A stretch of DNA of 42,880 bases from an uncultured Faecalibaculum sp. (GTDB lineage Bacteria; Bacillota_I; Bacilli_A; Erysipelotrichales; Erysipelotrichaceae), in assembly GCF_910588395.1 (NCBI RefSeq), contig NZ_CAJUPA010000020.1, forward strand, positions 1 to 42,880. The letters are read 5' to 3'. The notes beneath the pieces were generated by a model. It was not told the origin of the DNA and did no database searches. It saw nothing but the letters and a program-made list of their open reading frames with translations. Below are positions 31,259-39,023 of this stretch, piece by piece (positions within the stretch are counted from its first letter, which is position 1; every line of letters starts with the position of its first letter). Made by a program: the position numbers and the translations under genes.

Positions 31259-32137
31259 ATGATACTGAATGTCAGCAGCCGGACAGATATACCGGCGTAC
31301 TATCTGGACTGGTTTTTCAACCGACTGGAAGCGGGGTTTGTGGATGTGCGCAATCCCTTTCATGAACAGAGTGTATCCAGAATTCATTTCGAGAATGTGG
31401 ATGCGTTTCTGTTCATCACCAAGGACCCGCGTCCTCTGGCAGCCCGTATGGAAGAAGTGGGAAAACCCTGTGTGGTTCATGTAACCATCACAGGCTACCA
31501 CAGTGACATCGAACCTGGTCTGCCCGACAAGCGGGAGGTCATTGACAGTCTGAAGAAAATCGCTTCTGTTATCGGCCGGGACAACGTATATGTGCGCTAT
31601 GATCCGGTTCTGCTCAATGACCGGTACACGGTGGACTATCACAGAACTGCGTTCGAACGGCTGGCTTCGCAGGTGAAGGAGTGCGCCGCGCATATGGTGA
31701 TCTCTTTTCTGGATGACTGCAAAAATGTCCGGCTGCATCAGCAGGAGACGGGATTCAGACGCCCGGGTCCTGATGAAGTCCGTCAGCTGGCGCAGAGTTT
31801 TGCTGCCAGCGGCAGACGTTACGGGCTGGATGTCTATGGATGCAATGAACGGGATATCCTGGCTCCGCTGGGGTTTCGGGACAGTGCGTGTTTTTCGCAG
31901 AAAAAAGCCTTCGAGCTCACCGGCAAGGCATTCGGCACCTGGAAAGCCCGCGACTGCGGCTGTGTGAACATGGTGGATATCGGATACTACAATTCCTGTC
32001 CGCGGTTCTGCAAATACTGCTATGCGAATTTTGATGAAGCCAGGATCGGGAAGAATGTGAAAAACCATGATCCTGAATCGAGCCTGCTCTCCGGACATCT
32101 GAAGCCGGAGGATGTGATAAAGCGGAGGGTGAAATGA
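31259..32137 (+). CDS. DUF1848 family protein with radical-SAM-like cysteine motif
   Basis: A 292-residue protein of the uncharacterised DUF1848 family. The N-terminus LNVSSRTDIPAYYLDWFFNRL is the family start; the C-terminus has DIGYYNSCPRFCKYCYAN, where Cys247, Cys251 and Cys254 form a CxxxCxxC motif like that of radical SAM enzymes but at the C-terminal end; Cys233 and Cys235 (CGC) lie just before it. The family is therefore expected to bind an iron-sulfur cluster. It overlaps the following uracil-DNA glycosylase gene as ATGA, so the two are made together, which hints at nucleic-acid repair or modification. Function is otherwise unknown. Confidence 0.9.
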   Translation: MILNVSSRTDIPAYYLDWFFNRLEAGFVDVRNPFHEQSVSRIHFENVDAFLFITKDPRPLAARMEEVGKPCVVHVTITGYHSDIEPGLPDKREVIDSLKKIASVIGRDNVYVRYDPVLLNDRYTVDYHRTAFERLASQVKECAAHMVISFLDDCKNVRLHQQETGFRRPGPDEVRQLAQSFAASGRRYGLDVYGCNERDILAPLGFRDSACFSQKKAFELTGKAFGTWKARDCGCVNMVDIGYYNSCPRFCKYCYANFDEARIGKNVKNHDPESSLLSGHLKPEDVIKRRVK

Positions 32138-32745
32138 CGGAACTGGAAACATTGCAGAATCAGCTGAAGGCCTGCAGACACTGTGAAGGAATGCTGGAGC
32201 CCAATCCGGTGGTTCATGGCAACGCAGCAGCTCCCATCCTTCAGATTTCCCAGGCGCCGGGGAAGAAGGTGCATGAAACGGGCATTCCGTTCAATGATGC
32301 CTCCGGCAGGCGGCTGCGGCGGGAATGGTATCAGATCACAGATGAACAGTTTTACGATCCGGATCTGTTCTATATCACGAGCATGGGACACTGTTATCCG
32401 GGAAAAGGAAAAACCGGAGACAGGAAGCCTCCGAAGTGCTGTTATGAAATGTGGACGAGACGGGAAATCGAATGCAAGCCGGATACCAGGCTGATCCTGG
32501 TGATTGGACGGGAAGCGGCAGACCGGCTGTTTCCCAAACGGGACTTCACAGAGCTGATATTTGAGGATCAGCAGATCAATGGCGTTCCGTGCTTTGTGCT
32601 GCCGCATCCCAGTCCCCTGAATGTCCGGTGGTTCAAAATGCATCCGGAGTTTGAAGAAACGCGGATGCCGCAGATCCGCCGGAAGCTGCATCAGGTCATT
32701 GATGAAGCGGACAGGCAGAAAACCACCGGATCCGGGGAATCGTAA
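32134..32745 (+). CDS. Uracil-DNA glycosylase superfamily protein, Fe-S type
   Basis: A 203-residue member of the family 4/5-like uracil-DNA glycosylases (COG1573). Cluster ligands are Cys14 and Cys17 (CRHC), Cys87 (GHCYPG) and Cys102 or 103 (KCC). Motif A appears as SQAPGKKVHETGIPFNDASGRRL (residues 39-61) instead of the common GEAPGxxED-type sequence, and motif B as LPHPSPLNVRW. Expected role: removal of uracil or another damaged base from DNA. Coupled to DUF1848 by an ATGA overlap. The altered motif A places it in a subgroup whose substrate I cannot name. Confidence 0.87.
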   Translation: MTELETLQNQLKACRHCEGMLEPNPVVHGNAAAPILQISQAPGKKVHETGIPFNDASGRRLRREWYQITDEQFYDPDLFYITSMGHCYPGKGKTGDRKPPKCCYEMWTRREIECKPDTRLILVIGREAADRLFPKRDFTELIFEDQQINGVPCFVLPHPSPLNVRWFKMHPEFEETRMPQIRRKLHQVIDEADRQKTTGSGES

Positions 32746-32774
32746 TATTCTGGCGACGAAAAACCCTGACGCCC

Positions 32775-32808
32775 AACAGCAGCTTCTGAAACCGGCTGCT
32801 GTTTTTTT
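32775..32808 (+). terminator. Terminator of the DUF1848-glycosylase operon
   Basis: AACAGCAGC (32775-32783) pairs with GCTGCTGTT (32795-32803), then T residues. Confidence 0.9.
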
Positions 32809-32847
32809 CTGCCTGTACAGCCGGAAACCCCGCGCACTGTACCGCAC

Positions 32848-32876
32848 AAAAAAAGGATCCGGCATGAACCGGATCC
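32848..32876 (-). terminator. Terminator of tRNA cluster 2
   Basis: Minus strand GGATCCGG, six-base loop, CCGGATCC (32855-32876), then seven T, 11 bases after tRNA-Gly. Confidence 0.92.
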
Positions 32877-32887
32877 TGAATGTACAA

Positions 32888-32961
32888 TGGAGCAGGTGAT
32901 GAGAATCGAACTCACGTAGTCAGCTTGGAAGGCTGAAGTTCTACCATTGAACTACACCTGC
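32888..32961 (-). tRNA. tRNA-Gly(TCC), second copy
   Basis: Identical over 74 bases to the gene at 27761-27834, anticodon loop CTTCCAA, encoded CCA. Last gene of cluster 2. Confidence 0.97.
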
Positions 32962-32973
32962 GCGATCAGCGAT

Positions 32974-33049
32974 TGGCTGGGGTAACTGGATTCGAACCAG
33001 TGGAATGCAGGAGTCAAAGTCCTGTGCCTTACCGCTTGGCGATACCCCA
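32974..33049 (-). tRNA. tRNA-Gln(TTG)
   Basis: Acceptor TGGGGTA/TACCCCA, D arm GCCAAGCGGTAAGGC, anticodon loop CTTTGAC (TTG), T loop TTCGAAT, discriminator G, encoded CCA. Confidence 0.97.
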
Positions 33050-33060
33050 AAATAAAAAAA

Positions 33061-33144
33061 TGGTGGAGAGAGGCAGATTCGAACTGCCGAACCCGAAGGA
33101 ACTGAGTTACAGTCAGCCGCGTTTAGCCACTTCGCTATCTCTCC
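33061..33144 (-). tRNA. tRNA-Tyr(GTA)
   Basis: An 84-base class II tRNA with a long variable arm (TTCCTTCGGGTTC region), acceptor GGAGAGA/TCTCTCC, anticodon loop CTGTAAC (GTA), encoded CCA. Confidence 0.97.
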
Positions 33145-33151
33145 AAAAAAA

Positions 33152-33227
33152 TGGTGGAGGTTAACGGGCTCGAACCGCTGACCCTCTGCTTGTAAGGCAG
33201 ACGCTCTCCCAACTGAGCTAAACCTCC
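33152..33227 (-). tRNA. tRNA-Val(TAC), second copy
   Basis: Identical over 76 bases to the gene at 28004-28079, anticodon loop CTTACAA, encoded CCA. First gene of cluster 2. Confidence 0.97.
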
Positions 33228-33249
33228 GTGTTTCGCTTGACGCTTCTAT

Positions 33250-33278
33250 AGAATACACCGGGATACGGAGTTCGTCAA
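33250..33278 (-). promoter_or_regulatory. Promoter of tRNA cluster 2
   Basis: Minus strand TTGACG, 17 bases, TATTCT (plus-strand CGTCAA 33273-33278 and AGAATA 33250-33255). The sequence upstream is rich in A and T tracts (33279-33325), as in UP elements. Confidence 0.9.
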
Positions 33279-33421
33279 ACATTTTTCAAAAATTTTTATC
33301 CGAAATTTTTTCGGGTCATTTTCGCCTGTTTCCGGGAAGACGGATTCGCCGTCTTCAGAGGGATGGATGCCAGGTCACCTGCGGTCCGTTCTGCATCCGG
33401 ACTGGTGCAGACAGCAGGCGC

Positions 33422-33844
33422 TTATCCCTCTGGCAGACAGCCCGTCATCTGTTCCATGACAGCCTTTGTCTGGATCAGGAATGCCTGTTTCCACAGTTTC
33501 TGCAGACTCTGGCTGTTGATCCGGGCTGCCCGGCCTGCAACGGTATCATTCTGCACCAGAAACAGAGAAGCCCGGACAGATTCCGTGCGGTGACCGAACA
33601 CGGCTTTTTCCTGCCTGGCCTGCAGCCTGTCTATGATCTGGCTGTCTTCCACATACAGCGTATCCGGATCCTGCATCTGGATGCCCCCGGCATCCTCCGT
33701 CACGATGGACAGCGGCACATCGATCTGGCCGAAGACACTTTTCCACTGCAGAACAAGATCGTGATAGCGTCTGCCCCGCTCTGTGCGCAGGGAAGGGAGG
33801 ACTGCAGTCAGTTCCAGCCCTGTCATCGGGTTTTCCAGCTCCAT
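33422..33844 (-). CDS. Hypothetical 140-residue protein
   Basis: No family recognised. The protein is soluble, with no signal peptide; it begins MELENPMTGLELTAVLPSLR and has a strand-rich first half (LSIVTEDAGGIQMQDPDTLYVED) and a helical second half. GAGGTGAGGG directly upstream of the ATG is a strong ribosome site, which supports expression. It is divergent from the MreB-like gene with only 60 bases between, so the two promoters lie back to back. No T-run terminator follows; a hairpin GAAGACGG/CCGTCTTC lies at 33336-33356. Confidence 0.72.
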   Translation of the reverse strand: MELENPMTGLELTAVLPSLRTERGRRYHDLVLQWKSVFGQIDVPLSIVTEDAGGIQMQDPDTLYVEDSQIIDRLQARQEKAVFGHRTESVRASLFLVQNDTVAGRAARINSQSLQKLWKQAFLIQTKAVMEQMTGCLPEG

Positions 33845-33874
33845 GATCCCTCACCTCGTTTGCAATCAGCCGTA

Positions 33875-33883
33875 TGGTATAAT
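33875..33883 (+). promoter_or_regulatory. Extended -10 promoter of the MreB-like gene
   Basis: TGGTATAAT matches TGnTATAAT, 21 bases before the ATG; GAGGT follows as ribosome site. Confidence 0.65.
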
Positions 33884-33904
33884 TCTATCACGTGAGGTAC
33901 TCCT

Positions 33905-34870
33905 ATGATCAAAGCAGGGATCGATCTGGGCGCCGGCAGCATCCGCATCGTCACGGAAGAAGATGGTGTGGTGTTTGACGAAGCCAGCATGATCGCAATT
34001 GACGAAAAGGGGAACTGCCTGGCTTATGGCAATGAAGCGCTGGAGATGAAGGGGGTCACGGATCCGCAGGTTCGTGTGCTGTCTCCAATGCATGATGGCA
34101 GAATGGATTTCGAACTGCTGGGAAAGCTGTTCGACCAGCTGTTTTACCAGCTGAAACTCTTCAGAATGTTCCGGAAAACGGTATTCGTTCTGTCCTATCC
34201 CTCCGGTCTGAAGCCGGAGGATGTGGAGCAGCTCAAGGAGCAGCTGCTGAAAATGGGTGCCTGGAAGGTGTATTCCGATCAGGAAATCTGGGTGTCCGCC
34301 ATTGGCGCCCGGCTGGATGTCAGCCTGCCGGTGGCCAGCTGTGTCCTCAATATGGGGGAACGCAGCTGCGACATAGCGGTCTTCTCCCGCAGCCGGATCC
34401 GGAAACAGGCAAAATCTGCTGACGCGGGGCTGCGTGTCAAAAGCGCCATCCGCCATTGGCTCCGGGAAAACAGACAGCTGACTGTCTCCGAACTGACGCT
34501 GGAAAAGATCTGCCGGCAGCTTGGCTGCGTAACGCCCAGACCCCATCCGAAACAGATGGAAATCTCCGGCATCTCCACCGCAAACCGGGCTGTCCGGCGG
34601 GAAATCATCACCGAAAATGACATTGCCCAGGCACTGGGACCCCTCTGCGAGGAATGGGCCCTGTGGATTGTCCGGTTCCTCCGGAGTCTGGAACCGGATC
34701 AGCAGCAGGATGTCCGCATGCGGGGCATTGTCAGCTGCGGCGGCACCATGAAGCTGGCCGGGCTTTCCGCCTATCTGCAAAGCGTTCTGGGATGCCCTGT
34801 CTATGTAACGGAAGATCCCGCCATGACAGTCACCGACGGGCTGTCGATCCTGATTTCCCGTATGGAATGA
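33905..34870 (+). CDS. Divergent MreB/Mbl-like actin-family protein
   Basis: A 321-residue actin-fold protein. The start IKAGIDLGAGSIRIVTEEDGVVFDEASMIAID matches MreB (phosphate loop 1), LAYGNEALEMKG and RVLSPMHDGRM follow the family order, and SCGGTMKLAGLSAYLQ is the adenosine motif. The phosphate-2 loop, DIGGGTT in active MreB, reads NMGERSCD here, so nucleotide hydrolysis may be impaired. MreB-family proteins form membrane-bound filaments that guide cell-wall synthesis. No mreCD follows. It may be a second, specialised paralogue. An alternative is an FtsA/PilM-type protein, but the N-terminal strand pattern favours MreB. Confidence 0.8.
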   Translation: MIKAGIDLGAGSIRIVTEEDGVVFDEASMIAIDEKGNCLAYGNEALEMKGVTDPQVRVLSPMHDGRMDFELLGKLFDQLFYQLKLFRMFRKTVFVLSYPSGLKPEDVEQLKEQLLKMGAWKVYSDQEIWVSAIGARLDVSLPVASCVLNMGERSCDIAVFSRSRIRKQAKSADAGLRVKSAIRHWLRENRQLTVSELTLEKICRQLGCVTPRPHPKQMEISGISTANRAVRREIITENDIAQALGPLCEEWALWIVRFLRSLEPDQQQDVRMRGIVSCGGTMKLAGLSAYLQSVLGCPVYVTEDPAMTVTDGLSILISRME

Positions 34871-34972
34871 ACCGCAGAAACTTCAGACAGGCGCCCAGAC
34901 CCGGTAGGTCCCAGGCTTGTTTTCAGCCTGCCTGTTTGATATTGTAATAGTTGGCTATTTACGACTATGGAG

Positions 34973-34988
34973 CCGGTTGCCCAACCGG
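34973..34988 (+). promoter_or_regulatory. Inverted repeat upstream of infA
   Basis: CCGGTTG-CC-CAACCGG, 7-bp arms, about 50 bases before the infA start. An imperfect hairpin ACAGGC/GCCTGT around 34889-34934 may end the preceding gene. The infA promoter itself is not clear (TTGTAA at 34942 is a weak -35). Confidence 0.4.
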
Positions 34989-35036
34989 ACCGTTGACTGA
35001 ATTCAGGCACATCATCAAGGAGGCGAATATACATTC

Positions 35037-35255
35037 ATGGCAAAACAGGACATGATCGAGCTGGACGGCGTTGTTGTTGATACACTGCCCAACGCTGCTT
35101 TCAAGGTTAAACTGGAAAACGGACACGAAATTCTTGCCCATGTATCCGGCAAGATCCGCATGCACCACATCCGCATTCTGCCCGGAGACCGGGTGACGGT
35201 GGAGATTTCTCCCTATGATCTCACCCGCGGCAGAATCACCTTCCGCCGCAAATAA
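35037..35255 (+). CDS. infA: Translation initiation factor IF-1
   Basis: A 72-residue OB-fold protein that binds the ribosomal A site during initiation. The sequence MAKQDMIELDGVVVDTLPNAAFKVKLENGHEILAHVSGKIR with IRILPGDRVTVEISPYDLTRGRITFR is typical over its full length. AAGGAGG lies about 12 bases before ATG. It is followed after 57 bases by rpoA; rpmJ, rpsM and rpsK, which usually separate them in Bacillota, are missing. Confidence 0.97.
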   Translation: MAKQDMIELDGVVVDTLPNAAFKVKLENGHEILAHVSGKIRMHHIRILPGDRVTVEISPYDLTRGRITFRRK

Positions 35256-35312
35256 GCTCTCTGCTGTTATGATTTCCGTGAACGGAAACAATATTTAGGA
35301 AGAAGGAGAACC

Positions 35313-36263
35313 ATGCAGGAATTCGAACGCGCGACCTTTCACAAAGAATCCCAGGAAGACCGTCTCGACAAGGCTGTTTTTCTGTTTGAACCCCTGGAAA
35401 GGGGATTTGGCACCACAATCGGCAACGCCATCTGCCGCACCATGCGTTCCAACCTTCCGGGAACCGGCATTGTCGGCTTCCAGATTGAAGGCATGGAACC
35501 CGGCGACACCACCATCAGCGGTCTGCTGGAGGACACCACAGCGCTGATCCTGAACCTGAAGGCTCTCATGCTGACAGGAGACGTGGATGAAGCTGTTCAG
35601 CTGCAGGTGCACAAAAAGGGCCCGGCCATCATCACGGCAGCTGACATCATCTGTCCGGAGGAAGTGGAAGTGTCCGATCCGGATCAGATCATCTGCACCC
35701 TGACAAAGGGCGCGGATCTGAACATGGATCTGTATGCTGCCAGAGGCACAGGCTACAAGAGCGCTGCGGACAACAGAACCAACTGGCATCTGCCCGAGGA
35801 TGTTCAGGCCATTGACACGATGTTCACCCCCATCCGCCAGGCAGAGTATCTTTCGGAACCCGCCCGCCTGGGTCAGGACATCAAGTACGACAAGGTGCAC
35901 ATTGATGTCACCACAGACGGCGCCATTACGCCCCTGCACGCCATCAGCGGCGCGGCAGGCATCCTGATGTCCGCCCTGGATCAGATTGTTCCGCTGGCTG
36001 ATCTGAAGCTGGAAGAATGCTTCACGGTTCAGCTGCCTCAGACGGAAGACAGCCAGAAGCCGGCAACGCAGATGATCGAGGATCTGGATCTGTCCGTGCG
36101 GTCCTACAACTGCCTGAAACGGGCTGGCATTCAGACCGTGGAGGAACTGACGCAGAAGACCGAGGACGAAATGATGCATGTCAAGAACCTTGGCAAGAAA
36201 TCTCTGAAGGAAGTCAAGGACAAGATGACGCAGCTCGGTCTGTCGTTCAAATCTTACGACTGA
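35313..36263 (+). CDS. rpoA: RNA polymerase alpha subunit, diverged N-terminal domain
   Basis: A 316-residue alpha subunit. The N-terminal domain has FEPLERGFGTTIGNAICRTMRSNLPG where typical bacilli read GNSLRRILLSSLPG, and the usual lengths of the beta insertions; ATPLHAISGAAGILMSALD is the second dimer region. The C-terminal domain is well conserved: MIEDLDLSVRSYNCLKRAGI..VEELTQKTEDEMMHVKNLGKKSLKEVKDKM, which binds UP elements and activators. AGAAGGAG is seven bases before ATG. No rplQ follows, only a terminator. It is probably the sole rpoA, but the divergence and odd location leave room for a paralogue. Confidence 0.94.
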   Translation: MQEFERATFHKESQEDRLDKAVFLFEPLERGFGTTIGNAICRTMRSNLPGTGIVGFQIEGMEPGDTTISGLLEDTTALILNLKALMLTGDVDEAVQLQVHKKGPAIITAADIICPEEVEVSDPDQIICTLTKGADLNMDLYAARGTGYKSAADNRTNWHLPEDVQAIDTMFTPIRQAEYLSEPARLGQDIKYDKVHIDVTTDGAITPLHAISGAAGILMSALDQIVPLADLKLEECFTVQLPQTEDSQKPATQMIEDLDLSVRSYNCLKRAGIQTVEELTQKTEDEMMHVKNLGKKSLKEVKDKMTQLGLSFKSYD

Positions 36264-36272
36264 CACCGATAC

Positions 36273-36295
36273 AGCCGGAATTTCCGGCTTTTTTT
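36273..36295 (+). terminator. Terminator after rpoA
   Basis: AGCCGGAA/TTCCGGCT (36273-36289) followed by T residues to 36295. Confidence 0.9.
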
Positions 36296-36326
36296 GACGA
36301 AGGCCGACAGCCGGGAAAGGAGCTCT

Positions 36327-38069
36327 ATGTATCTTGCTGCAAAAGACATCACGAAACGGTGGACGGACAGGAATGTCCTGGATCATATCGATCTTGTGAT
36401 TGAAGAAGGAGACCGGATTGGTCTGGTGGGGGCCAATGGCTGCGGAAAATCCACCCTGCTGCAGATCCTGGCGGGTCAGGAAAGCTGCGAAGGGGAGATT
36501 ACCTGGCAGAAAGGTCTGAGTCTTCACTATCTGGCCCAGGATCCGGTCTTCACGGAGGATACGGTCCTGAAGGAAATGCAGGCGCATGCAGCCAGACAGC
36601 CGGAGCCGATCGAGGAATTTGAAATTTCGTCGATTCTCTCCCGTCTGGAACTGGAAGACCAGCCCATCCGGCAGCTTTCCGGCGGTCAGCGCAAACGGCT
36701 GGCGCTTGCCAGGGCCCTGATCACCCGCTGCCAGCTTCTGCTGCTGGATGAGCCCACCAACCACCTGGATGCAGCCATGATCGAATGGCTGGAGAACCGG
36801 CTGCGAAAAGACAACCAGACTGTTCTGATGGTCACCCATGACCGCTGGTTTCTGGACCGGACCGTCAATCAGGTTCTGGAACTGGATCAGGGACGGCTGT
36901 GGCGCCATGACGGCGGCTATGAAACGTATCTGGAGAATAAAGCCGCCCGCCAGGAAGCGCAGAAAAGTGCCGCTCACAAGCTGGACCGGCTGTACAAACA
37001 GGAACTGGACTGGGTGCGGGCCGGGGTTCAGGCCAGAAGCACGAAATCCCGCTCCCGGCTGAACCGGTTCGAAGCCCTGCGTCAGCAGCGGACAAAAGTC
37101 CAGGAACGCAGTCTGAAGCTGGTTCCGACTGCCCGGCGTCTGGGAAAGAAGAGTCTGTCCTGGGAGAATCTGTCCTTTGGCTACGGCAAACGGACGCTGT
37201 TCCATGACTTCTCCTATCAGATGAAGAAACAGGAGCGGCTTGGCTTCATTGGTCCCAATGGCTGCGGAAAGTCCACGCTGTTCAAAGTGCTGGCAGGAAA
37301 GCTCAAGCCGGCAGCCGGACAGGTGGAAACCGGCGAAACGGTGCAGATCGGCTGGTTCGGACAGGGAGAACTCTGCGATGATCTCTCCATGACGGTGATT
37401 GCCTTCATTGAAAAAACCGCGCAGACCATCCCCTGGGAAGGACAGGAATACACCGCCGCGCAGATGCTGGAAAAGTTTCTGATTCCCCGCTCCATGCAGC
37501 ATATGCCTGTCGGACGGCTGTCCGGTGGTGAACGGCGCCGTGTGTATCTGCTGAAAGTCCTCATGGAAGCACCCAATGTGCTGTTTCTGGATGAACCCAC
37601 CAATGACCTGGACCTGGTCACGCTGGATATTCTGGAAGATTATCTGGACGGGTTTCCCGGAATCGTTCTCACGGTCTCCCACGACCGGTACTTTATGGAC
37701 CGGGTCTGTGATTCTGTGTTTGTGTTTCAGGAAGATGGCAGTCTGAAGCAGTACATGGGCGGATACACAGAGTACAGGGAGCAGGACAAAGAGGAAAAAG
37801 CGGTCCGGAAGCAGACCAGAGGGGACAGCCGTCCGCCGCGCAGGCAGACAGGGCTGACTTACATGGAGAAAAAAGAGCTGGAACAGCTTCCGGAAACCAT
37901 GGAAACACTGCAGAATGAAATCGATGCATTGAACCAGGCCATGAACACCATGACGGACTTCGACCAGCTTCAGACGCTGACAGACAGACGGGATTTGCTG
38001 GACCGGCAGCTGGAAACAGCGGAAAGCCGGTGGCTGGAGCTGGAGGAGAAACAGGAGCAGGCTGCATGA
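36327..38069 (+). CDS. ABC-F ATPase, Uup-like
   Basis: A 580-residue soluble ABC-F protein with two ATPase domains and no membrane part. Domain 1: Walker A GANGCGKST, signature LSGGQRKRLALARAL, Walker B LLLLDEPTNHLD. Domain 2: GPNGCGKST, LSGGERRRVYLLKVL, VLFLDEPTNDLD. The linker between (KLDRLYKQELDWVRAGVQARSTKSRSRLNRF) is the helical P-site-tRNA-interacting region, and the C-terminal 75 residues form a coiled coil starting LTYMEKKELEQLP as in Uup. ABC-F proteins act on ribosomes and relieve stalled translation. ATG at 36327 chosen for AAAGGAG five bases upstream. It overlaps the EamA gene by ATGA. Confidence 0.93.
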   Translation: MYLAAKDITKRWTDRNVLDHIDLVIEEGDRIGLVGANGCGKSTLLQILAGQESCEGEITWQKGLSLHYLAQDPVFTEDTVLKEMQAHAARQPEPIEEFEISSILSRLELEDQPIRQLSGGQRKRLALARALITRCQLLLLDEPTNHLDAAMIEWLENRLRKDNQTVLMVTHDRWFLDRTVNQVLELDQGRLWRHDGGYETYLENKAARQEAQKSAAHKLDRLYKQELDWVRAGVQARSTKSRSRLNRFEALRQQRTKVQERSLKLVPTARRLGKKSLSWENLSFGYGKRTLFHDFSYQMKKQERLGFIGPNGCGKSTLFKVLAGKLKPAAGQVETGETVQIGWFGQGELCDDLSMTVIAFIEKTAQTIPWEGQEYTAAQMLEKFLIPRSMQHMPVGRLSGGERRRVYLLKVLMEAPNVLFLDEPTNDLDLVTLDILEDYLDGFPGIVLTVSHDRYFMDRVCDSVFVFQEDGSLKQYMGGYTEYREQDKEEKAVRKQTRGDSRPPRRQTGLTYMEKKELEQLPETMETLQNEIDALNQAMNTMTDFDQLQTLTDRRDLLDRQLETAESRWLELEEKQEQAA

Positions 38070-39013
38070 CCGGCTCCCGCCTGCACCCGTCCCGAAAGCT
38101 CCCGCTGACTCTCACCGCTGTGTTCTGCACCCTGCTGTGGGGATCTGCGGCGCCTTTCATCAAATGGGGATACGATCTGTTCGGAATCACCCGTACCGGG
38201 GACATACTCGTATTCGCCGGGATCCGCTTTCTGCTGGCCGGCCTCCTGGTGATCCTGGCAGGAAGCCTGATGGAGCACCGGTTTCTGGCCCCGGAGAAAA
38301 AAAGCCTGGGACCAATCATTGTACTGGCTTTTTTTCAGACCTTCGGGCAGTATTTTCTGTATTATCTGGGTGTGTCAAAAGCCAGCGGTGTCAGCAGTGC
38401 GGTGATTACCGGAACCGGTGCGTTCATCAGTCTGCTCATGGCGGTGTACGTCTTCCGGTACGAACAGATGACCAGCCGGAAAGCCGCCGGATGTCTGGCA
38501 GGGTTTGCCGGGATCCTGGTCATGAACGGTGCCGCTCTGTTTCAGTCAGATGTGGCCTGCGGCGGCGGGGAACTCCTGATTCTGATCAGCCAGGTGTTTT
38601 CCGCTGTGAGCGCGGCATTCATCAAGAAGTTCACGCAAAGCCAGAGCGCGGTGATGCTCTCCGGCTGGCAGTTTGCCGCCGGGGGCCTGGCACTGGCAGC
38701 CTCCGGACTTCTTGCCGGGGGCTCCATTCCCGCCGGCAGCCTGTCCGGATGGGCGGTGATCCTCTATCTGGCTTTTGTCAGCGCCGCGGCCTATACCCTG
38801 TGGGGACTGCTTCTCCGGGAATATCCCCTCTCCCGGGTGGGCATCTACAACTGCCTGATTCCAGTCGCCGGCGTCTTCTGGAGCGCCGCACTTCTGCAGG
38901 AAACAGCACAGGCTTTTTCACCCCGGACGCTGGCTGCCATGGGACTGGTGGTCTTCGGCGTGTGGCTGGTCAATCGTCCCGCACCGTCCGGCAATCCCGG
39001 ACAAAAGGAGTAA
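38066..39013 (+). CDS. EamA/DMT-family transporter
   Basis: A 315-residue membrane protein with ten predicted helices in two EamA halves: first half starts LTAVFCTLLWGSAAPFIKWGYD, second half around GGGELLILISQVFSAVSAAFIKKF. Drug/metabolite transporters of this family export small metabolites or amino acids; the substrate is unknown. It starts within the stop codon of the ABC-F gene, so both are translated together. The CNNM-type gene follows ten bases later. Confidence 0.92.
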   Translation: MTGSRLHPSRKLPLTLTAVFCTLLWGSAAPFIKWGYDLFGITRTGDILVFAGIRFLLAGLLVILAGSLMEHRFLAPEKKSLGPIIVLAFFQTFGQYFLYYLGVSKASGVSSAVITGTGAFISLLMAVYVFRYEQMTSRKAAGCLAGFAGILVMNGAALFQSDVACGGGELLILISQVFSAVSAAFIKKFTQSQSAVMLSGWQFAAGGLALAASGLLAGGSIPAGSLSGWAVILYLAFVSAAAYTLWGLLLREYPLSRVGIYNCLIPVAGVFWSAALLQETAQAFSPRTLAAMGLVVFGVWLVNRPAPSGNPGQKE

Positions 39014-39023
39014 CAAACAGACT

